DNA of 17,316 bases, taken from assembly GCA_030753265.1 (NCBI GenBank), contig JASMCQ010000083.1:1-17316 (forward strand), read 5' to 3'. Below, in pieces: positions 13,943-17,316 of this stretch (the first letter of the stretch is position 1; every line of letters starts with the position of its first letter). The position numbers were made by a program, and so were the translations under genes. This stretch comes from Dehalococcoidia bacterium (lineage in GTDB: Bacteria; Chloroflexota; Dehalococcoidia; UBA3495). The notes below the pieces were generated by a model. That model was not told where the DNA came from, ran no database searches, and saw nothing but the letters and a program-made list of their open reading frames with translations.

Positions 13943-14711
13943 GGTTGGCCTTGGTGCCCTGGGAGTAGTTCAACAGCTCGTGGGTCATGTCCAGAAACCG
14001 GTCCACGTCCTCCAGGATCAAGGCCGAGAACACCCGCCGTTTTTCCGGGTCCACCTCCGGTTGGCCCAGGATTTCGGCAAAGCCGCGAATCACCGCCATG
14101 GGCTTCTTCAGGTCGTGAATGATGGATGCCGACATCCGTCCGATGACCGAAAGCCTTTCGGACTGGACCATCTGCTCGAAAAGCCGGGCGTTTTCGATGG
14201 CGATGGCCGCTTGGCTCGCCACCACCTCCAGCACGTGGCCGTCCAATTCGGTAAACCGCGGGTCTCCCTGCTTGTTGATTACCTCCAGGACTCCCAGGAG
14301 CTGATCTCGACGCCTTATGGGAGTAGCCATGATGCTGCGGGTGTGGAAACCGGTCTTCTTATCCGCGGATGAGTCCCACCGGGGGTCGTTCTGCGCGTCG
14401 TCAACCCGGAGCAAGGTGTTCTTGGAGGCGGCAACGCCCATGATTCCCTGCTCTATCGCCACGCTCAGATGCCGCACCGCTTCGCTCTCTTCACCGGAAG
14501 TGAACTTCATGTGAAGCCGTCCGTCAGACGGTTCGTAAAGGGCGATGCAACTGGCCTCGGCTCCAACCGCCTTCTCGGCTTCATGCATGATGAGGTCAAG
14601 AAGCTCATCCAGGTTGTTGATGGAGCTGATGAACCGGTTAACCCGGTAGAAGGTTTGGACCTGCAGTTTGAGTAGTTCGGACTCTCGTTGCGGCCCAGCA
14701 CTGCTGCTCAT
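13932..14711 (-). CDS. Truncated GAF-domain histidine kinase lacking its ATPase domain
   Basis: A 259-residue protein. After a short coil (residues 8-35), a GAF domain spans about 36-178 (LDELLDLIMHEAEKAVGAEA... SQAAIAIENARLFEQM), with RSIMATPI and GVLEVINKQ inside. Then comes a HisKA dimerisation/phosphoacceptor helix with H199 in SASIIHDLKKPMAVIRGFAEIL, continuing to LTHELLNYSQGTKAN-type sequence. It then stops abruptly at NPYA; the N, G1 and G2 boxes of the HATPase domain are missing, so it cannot autophosphorylate in cis. The ATG at 14711 follows GGGGGTGAG; the frame extends upstream but without homology. A TATACT at 14774-14769 is a possible -10. It may be a pseudogene, or a surviving sensor that dimerises with another kinase. 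Confidence 0.75.
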   Translation of the reverse strand: MSSSAGPQRESELLKLQVQTFYRVNRFISSINNLDELLDLIMHEAEKAVGAEASCIALYEPSDGRLHMKFTSGEESEAVRHLSVAIEQGIMGVAASKNTLLRVDDAQNDPRWDSSADKKTGFHTRSIMATPIRRRDQLLGVLEVINKQGDPRFTELDGHVLEVVASQAAIAIENARLFEQMVQSERLSVIGRMSASIIHDLKKPMAVIRGFAEILGQPEVDPEKRRVFSALILEDVDRFLDMTHELLNYSQGTKANPYA

Positions 14712-14957
14712 TCGGCTCACCCCCGCCGGAGGGCCAATCGGACCTGCCGTGGCGACTCTTCTCTGCTCAGTATACACAGGGCCACGATGTTGAACCAGGG
14801 TACAGGGCTGGTTGACAACTTTCCAATTTTCCCACGGCGAGTGGCAAAACCCGCCCCCTTTTGTCACTCGGAGGCAGGCCTGGCCCCCTTCCATCGGTAC
14901 CGGCGGTGCCGGGAGTGCCCATTCGCCTCTAGGGTGAAGACCCGGCAGCCTGGGCGG

Positions 14958-14986
14958 TTGCCTGGTCTCGTCCCGTGTGGTAAATT
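14958..14986 (+). promoter_or_regulatory. rpsU: Candidate rpsU promoter with palindrome over the -10
   Basis: TTGCCT (14958-14963) and TAAATT (14981-14986) are 17 bases apart. The -10 sits inside the palindrome GGTAAATTACC (14979-14989), a possible operator. Transcription would start near 14993, giving a GC-rich leader of about 150 bases before rpsU. The rest of the 14712-15146 gap shows no gene and should also carry the leftward histidine-kinase promoter. Confidence 0.45.
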
Positions 14987-15146
14987 ACCTTATTAGGAAC
15001 TTCTAAAAGTCCAGTTTCGCCCGGCCATTACGGGGTCATTCCCCGGCATGGGTAGTGGGTGATGGGCTAGCCGGATGCCTGCGTGTGCGGGCAGTGGCCC
15101 GCGGTAGTGGCGAGTCTGCCGGTCAATGAATCGTCAGGAGTGGTGA

Positions 15147-15335
15147 ATGGCTTATGTGACCCCCCGGGAGGGCGAATCTCCCGAGAGCCTGGTAAACCGT
15201 TTCCGAGCCTCGGTACAGCACTCAGGGATTCTGCGGGAATTGAAAGACCGGCGGTTCTTCCGGTCCAAGGCCCAGAAGGCCCGGCTTGCTGCCCAACGGG
15301 CGGCCCGCCGACGCCGACGCCAGAGCCGGCGCTAA
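15147..15335 (+). CDS. rpsU: 30S ribosomal protein bS21
   Basis: A 62-residue basic protein starting MAYVTPREGESPESLVNRFR. The REGES...LVNRFRASVQHSGILRELKDRRFF pattern matches bS21 (compare [23 protein letters not shown] in other bacteria), and the tail is Arg/Ala-rich as usual. bS21 is the last protein on the 30S platform near the anti-Shine-Dalgarno end of 16S rRNA and helps start translation. AGGAG lies about 8 bases before the ATG. It stands alone, divergent from the histidine kinase; rpsU is often outside the large ribosomal operons. Nothing in it is unusual. Confidence 0.93.
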   Translation: MAYVTPREGESPESLVNRFRASVQHSGILRELKDRRFFRSKAQKARLAAQRAARRRRRQSRR

Positions 15336-15355
15336 CCAACCCCTTTTTCTGAAGA

Positions 15356-15377
15356 CCCTCTGCGTTAAAACAGAGGG
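15356..15377. repeat. Hairpin shortly after rpsU
   Basis: CCCTCTG (15356-15362) and CAGAGGG (15371-15377) form a perfect 7-bp stem with an 8-base loop 20 bases past the rpsU stop. No T-run follows, so it may stabilise the 3' end rather than terminate; the stronger terminator lies about 90 bases further on. Confidence 0.4.
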
Positions 15378-15463
15378 CTCCCCGCCGAGGAACTGGCGCC
15401 ACAATGAGGAGTGTCGCCGGTGCTTGGTCGCGCTGTAGCCCCGTATTCCAGCAACTGTTGACC

Positions 15464-15502
15464 GGCCCGGTTCCGGGGGCAATCCCCGCCGGGCCAGTTT
15501 TT
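15464..15502 (+). terminator. Rho-independent terminator downstream of rpsU
   Basis: The outer stem GGCCCGG (15464-15470) / CCGGGCC (15489-15495) encloses an inner stem CGGGG (15474-15478) / CCCCG (15484-15488) with loop GCAAT. AG and then TTTTT (15498-15502) follow. The T-run is on the plus strand, so it ends rightward transcription from rpsU and shields the convergent LVIVD gene. Confidence 0.75.
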
Positions 15503-15579
15503 GTTCTACGTACTACTGCCTTTTTGTCTCTCGGGCCCGCATCCTCGGCGCCGAGCCTGAAAGACCAGTACCGACCTCC

Positions 15580-16797
15580 TCAGACAGTCAGCTCCAGAAT
15601 GTACAGTCCGCCTTTCAGCCGGTCCACGGTGTAGATGGTCCGGTTTTCATCCACGTACACGTCATTTACCGAGTTGGCGTCGGCGGTGGGAGGCACCGGC
15701 GGCACGAAGTAGGCCACCTCCTTCGGCTGAAAGGGGTTCGAGGTATCGTAGACCCGCAGCCCGGCGTTGAAGAATGCCCCAAAAACCAGGTGGTCGGACT
15801 GGAAAGAGATGGGCAGCGGCTGATTTTCGTGGATGTTGTGGGCCCCAAACCGGCCGGGCCGGGCGCAGAAGTCGTCAAAGTCGGGCATCGGCAGGCTGCC
15901 GATCATGACCGGCTTCGTTTCGAGCCGGACGTCCATGATCCACACCAGCTTGGGCCAGTCCTCGCAATTCTCGTACCGCATGGCCTCCTCGGTGACCATC
16001 AGCAGGTCGCGGCTGAAGATGGGCACCACCGTGTGGGTGAAGCCCGGAAGGGGAGGATGGTAGTCCAGTTGGCTGATCATCTTGGGGTGCGCCTTGTCGG
16101 CGATGTCCAGGATGATCACTCCCGAGTCAACCCATCCCAGGTAGGCGCGGTCGGGGCGCTCCGGGTAGGAGTTGACGTTGTGCACCCGGTGGCCCACGTC
16201 GAACTCGGGGTGACGCTCCGGCATGGGCTGGCCGTCACCTTCCCGGATGCCGGGCACCCACCAGCGCCCAGCCTCGACGGGCCGGGCCGGGTCCTTGAGG
16301 TCCACAATCATGTAGAACTGGTCGTCCTTCTGGTTTCGCGGCTGGAAATCGGCCGCCCCGGTGGACAGATGGGCGTATTCGCCGTCCGCCCACCACAGGC
16401 AGTGGACGCCCCGGGAGTAGGGGCCGGAGGTATCCAGGAACCCGATGCGCCTCGGCGCTTCGGGCTTGCTGATGTCGAAGACGCCCATACCGGTGCCGGC
16501 CTGACCCGGTTTGGAGGACTGGTACGCCACCAGCATGGTGTCGCCCAATACCGCCAGGGAGTTGGCGCGGAGGTGTTGATGAGGGAGTTCGGTCTGGACA
16601 ATCAGCTTCGGGTTAGCCAGATCGGTCACGTCTACCGCGGTGACTTCTTTGGGAGCGCCCTCGTGGGCCATCCAGAAAATGCGGCGTCCGCAGGCCAGTT
16701 GCTGCAGGGCCACACCCTCGCCGATGTTGCCGAAACCGTTCAAGTCGTGGTGGGAGATCAGCTTCATGTTCTTGATTTCCGGTGTGTTGTTCGCCAT
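15580..16797 (-). CDS. LVIVD-repeat beta-propeller protein
   Basis: A 405-residue protein with repeated strands of the form V-x-D-h-x-x-P-x-x-P: VTAVDVTDLANPKL, GMGVFDISKPEAPRRIG, FYMIVDLKDPARPVEAG, GVIILDIADKAHPKMIS, VWIMDVRLETKPVMIG, LRVYDTSNPFQPKEVA and a closing LYILEL. These are LVIVD repeats, which fold as propeller blades; about seven are visible. Interior HxH-type residues (GAHNIHEN, RVHNVN, GFTHTVVP) could bind a metal or substrate. No signal peptide is seen, so it is probably cytoplasmic. The ATG at 16797 is chosen over the overlapping GTG because GGAGG ends 4 bases upstream. It lies 72 bases after the metallo-hydrolase on the same strand and is probably co-transcribed. Function in this family is poorly known. 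Confidence 0.88.
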   Translation of the reverse strand: MANNTPEIKNMKLISHHDLNGFGNIGEGVALQQLACGRRIFWMAHEGAPKEVTAVDVTDLANPKLIVQTELPHQHLRANSLAVLGDTMLVAYQSSKPGQAGTGMGVFDISKPEAPRRIGFLDTSGPYSRGVHCLWWADGEYAHLSTGAADFQPRNQKDDQFYMIVDLKDPARPVEAGRWWVPGIREGDGQPMPERHPEFDVGHRVHNVNSYPERPDRAYLGWVDSGVIILDIADKAHPKMISQLDYHPPLPGFTHTVVPIFSRDLLMVTEEAMRYENCEDWPKLVWIMDVRLETKPVMIGSLPMPDFDDFCARPGRFGAHNIHENQPLPISFQSDHLVFGAFFNAGLRVYDTSNPFQPKEVAYFVPPVPPTADANSVNDVYVDENRTIYTVDRLKGGLYILELTV

Positions 16798-16869
16798 CAC
16801 GCCTCCGCTTCTAATCTTGTTGGTCGTTGCCGGTACCCGGGGCCGGTGTTCCTCGCGGACCCGGCCTTC

Positions 16870-17316
16870 CTAGATGGGAATTCGCATCACTTCCTCCGAG
16901 AAGACTATCTCTCCGTCGTAGTTACGGCGGACCTCCCCGATGCCGTTTTCCATGGCGCCGTGCCTGGCCAAGTGGGGGCCAATGTGGACCAGCACCAGCT
17001 TCTTGACCCCGGCGTCCTGGGCCATCTGGGCCGCGCCGCCGGTGCCGCAGGAGCCGATGAGTGTCCCGTCCTGCTCGATGGCCACCTGGTCGTTCGTGCA
17101 CATGCAGAGCATCACGTCGGCGTTCCGGGCCAGGTCGGTGACGCTCTGGCAGCGGCGAGTATCCCCGGTGAACACGACGCTCCCCTCGGAGGAGTCCACC
17201 CGGTAGGCCAGGGAATCCAGCCAGGGCTGCACGTGCTCGGCCGGAGCGGCGGTCACCCGCCAGTCTTTACCGCTGAACACCAAACCGGGTCCCACGTCTT
17301 TGGCGGCCACCGATGG
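16870..17316 (-). CDS. Metallo-beta-lactamase-fold hydrolase, RNase Z-like (5' end outside window)
   Basis: The frame is open to the window edge, so only the C-terminal 148 residues are seen. AEHVQPWLDSLAYRVDSSEG then SVVFTGDTRRCQSVTDLARN and ADVMLCMC match the second half of RNase Z/arylsulfatase-type metallo-beta-lactamase folds: a metal His (HVQPWLDSLAYR), the bridging Asp in FTGDTR, and the final His in VLVHIGPHL. The amino-terminal HxHxDH site should lie beyond 17316. The GTG at 17310 is probably internal. Such proteins hydrolyse esters, lactones, phosphodiesters or tRNA 3' ends; full RNase Z is less likely because the region around CMCTNDQ differs from the usual E(A/C)T segment. It precedes the LVIVD gene. 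Confidence 0.82.
   Translation of the reverse strand, partial: PSVAAKDVGPGLVFSGKDWRVTAAPAEHVQPWLDSLAYRVDSSEGSVVFTGDTRRCQSVTDLARNADVMLCMCTNDQVAIEQDGTLIGSCGTGGAAQMAQDAGVKKLVLVHIGPHLARHGAMENGIGEVRRNYDGEIVFSEEVMRIPI

Noticed and set aside
1..17316. CRISPR arrays, tRNA or rRNA genes, transposases and integrases
   Set aside because: No regularly spaced repeats, cloverleaf, rRNA segments or transposase/integrase motifs were seen on either strand by eye.

Overview
The window is GC-rich bacterial DNA with strong AGGAGG-type ribosome binding sites. The gene mix points to Chloroflexota, most likely the Dehalococcoidia/SAR202 side: two class III (CaiB/BaiF) CoA-transferases, an LVIVD-repeat beta-propeller, a small CPRC/CIQC zinc-ribbon protein, secreted proteins with Thr-Pro linkers, and decayed Ser/Thr-kinase and TPR pieces. 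This placement is inferred from gene style; no rRNA or marker phylogeny was available.

Layout. 1-2.1 kb (minus strand): a CoA-transferase and, upstream of it, a 90-residue zinc-ribbon protein. 2.2-3.5 kb (plus): a hairpin-rich stretch, then a secreted-type repeat protein broken by two tandem-duplication frameshifts and a nonsense codon. 3.5-4.1 kb: non-coding, with palindromic and GTCATTCCGAG-type interspersed repeats. 4.1-4.5 kb (minus): two small membrane proteins, one of only 31 residues. 4.8-7.35 kb (plus): two different MFS transporters overlapping by one base. 7.6-11.7 kb (plus): an SDR dehydrogenase, then a second CoA-transferase behind a good sigma70-type promoter, then the large and small subunits of an aconitase-family hydro-lyase. 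11.9-13.2 kb (minus): a putative lipoprotein with a Hint (intein/hedgehog-type) autoprocessing domain set between two Thr-Pro linkers. 13.3-14.7 kb (minus): broken signalling genes, namely a 74-residue ORF, the N-terminus of a Ser/Thr kinase with an in-frame stop, a TPR tail, and a histidine kinase that ends before its ATPase domain. 15.1-15.5 kb (plus): rpsU (ribosomal protein bS21) with candidate promoter and terminator. 15.6-17.3 kb (minus): an LVIVD propeller protein and a metallo-beta-lactamase-fold hydrolase cut by the window edge.

How the parts fit. The 4.8-11.7 kb block reads as a carboxylate uptake and breakdown module: MFS import, CoA activation or exchange, hydration/dehydration by the LeuCD-like enzyme, and oxidation of a hydroxy intermediate by the SDR. 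The substrate cannot be read from sequence. The most unusual item is the Hint lipoprotein: the linkers on either side of the Hint domain are encoded by near-identical 37-bp direct repeats exactly 537 bp (179 codons) apart, so recombination between them would remove the whole domain in frame.
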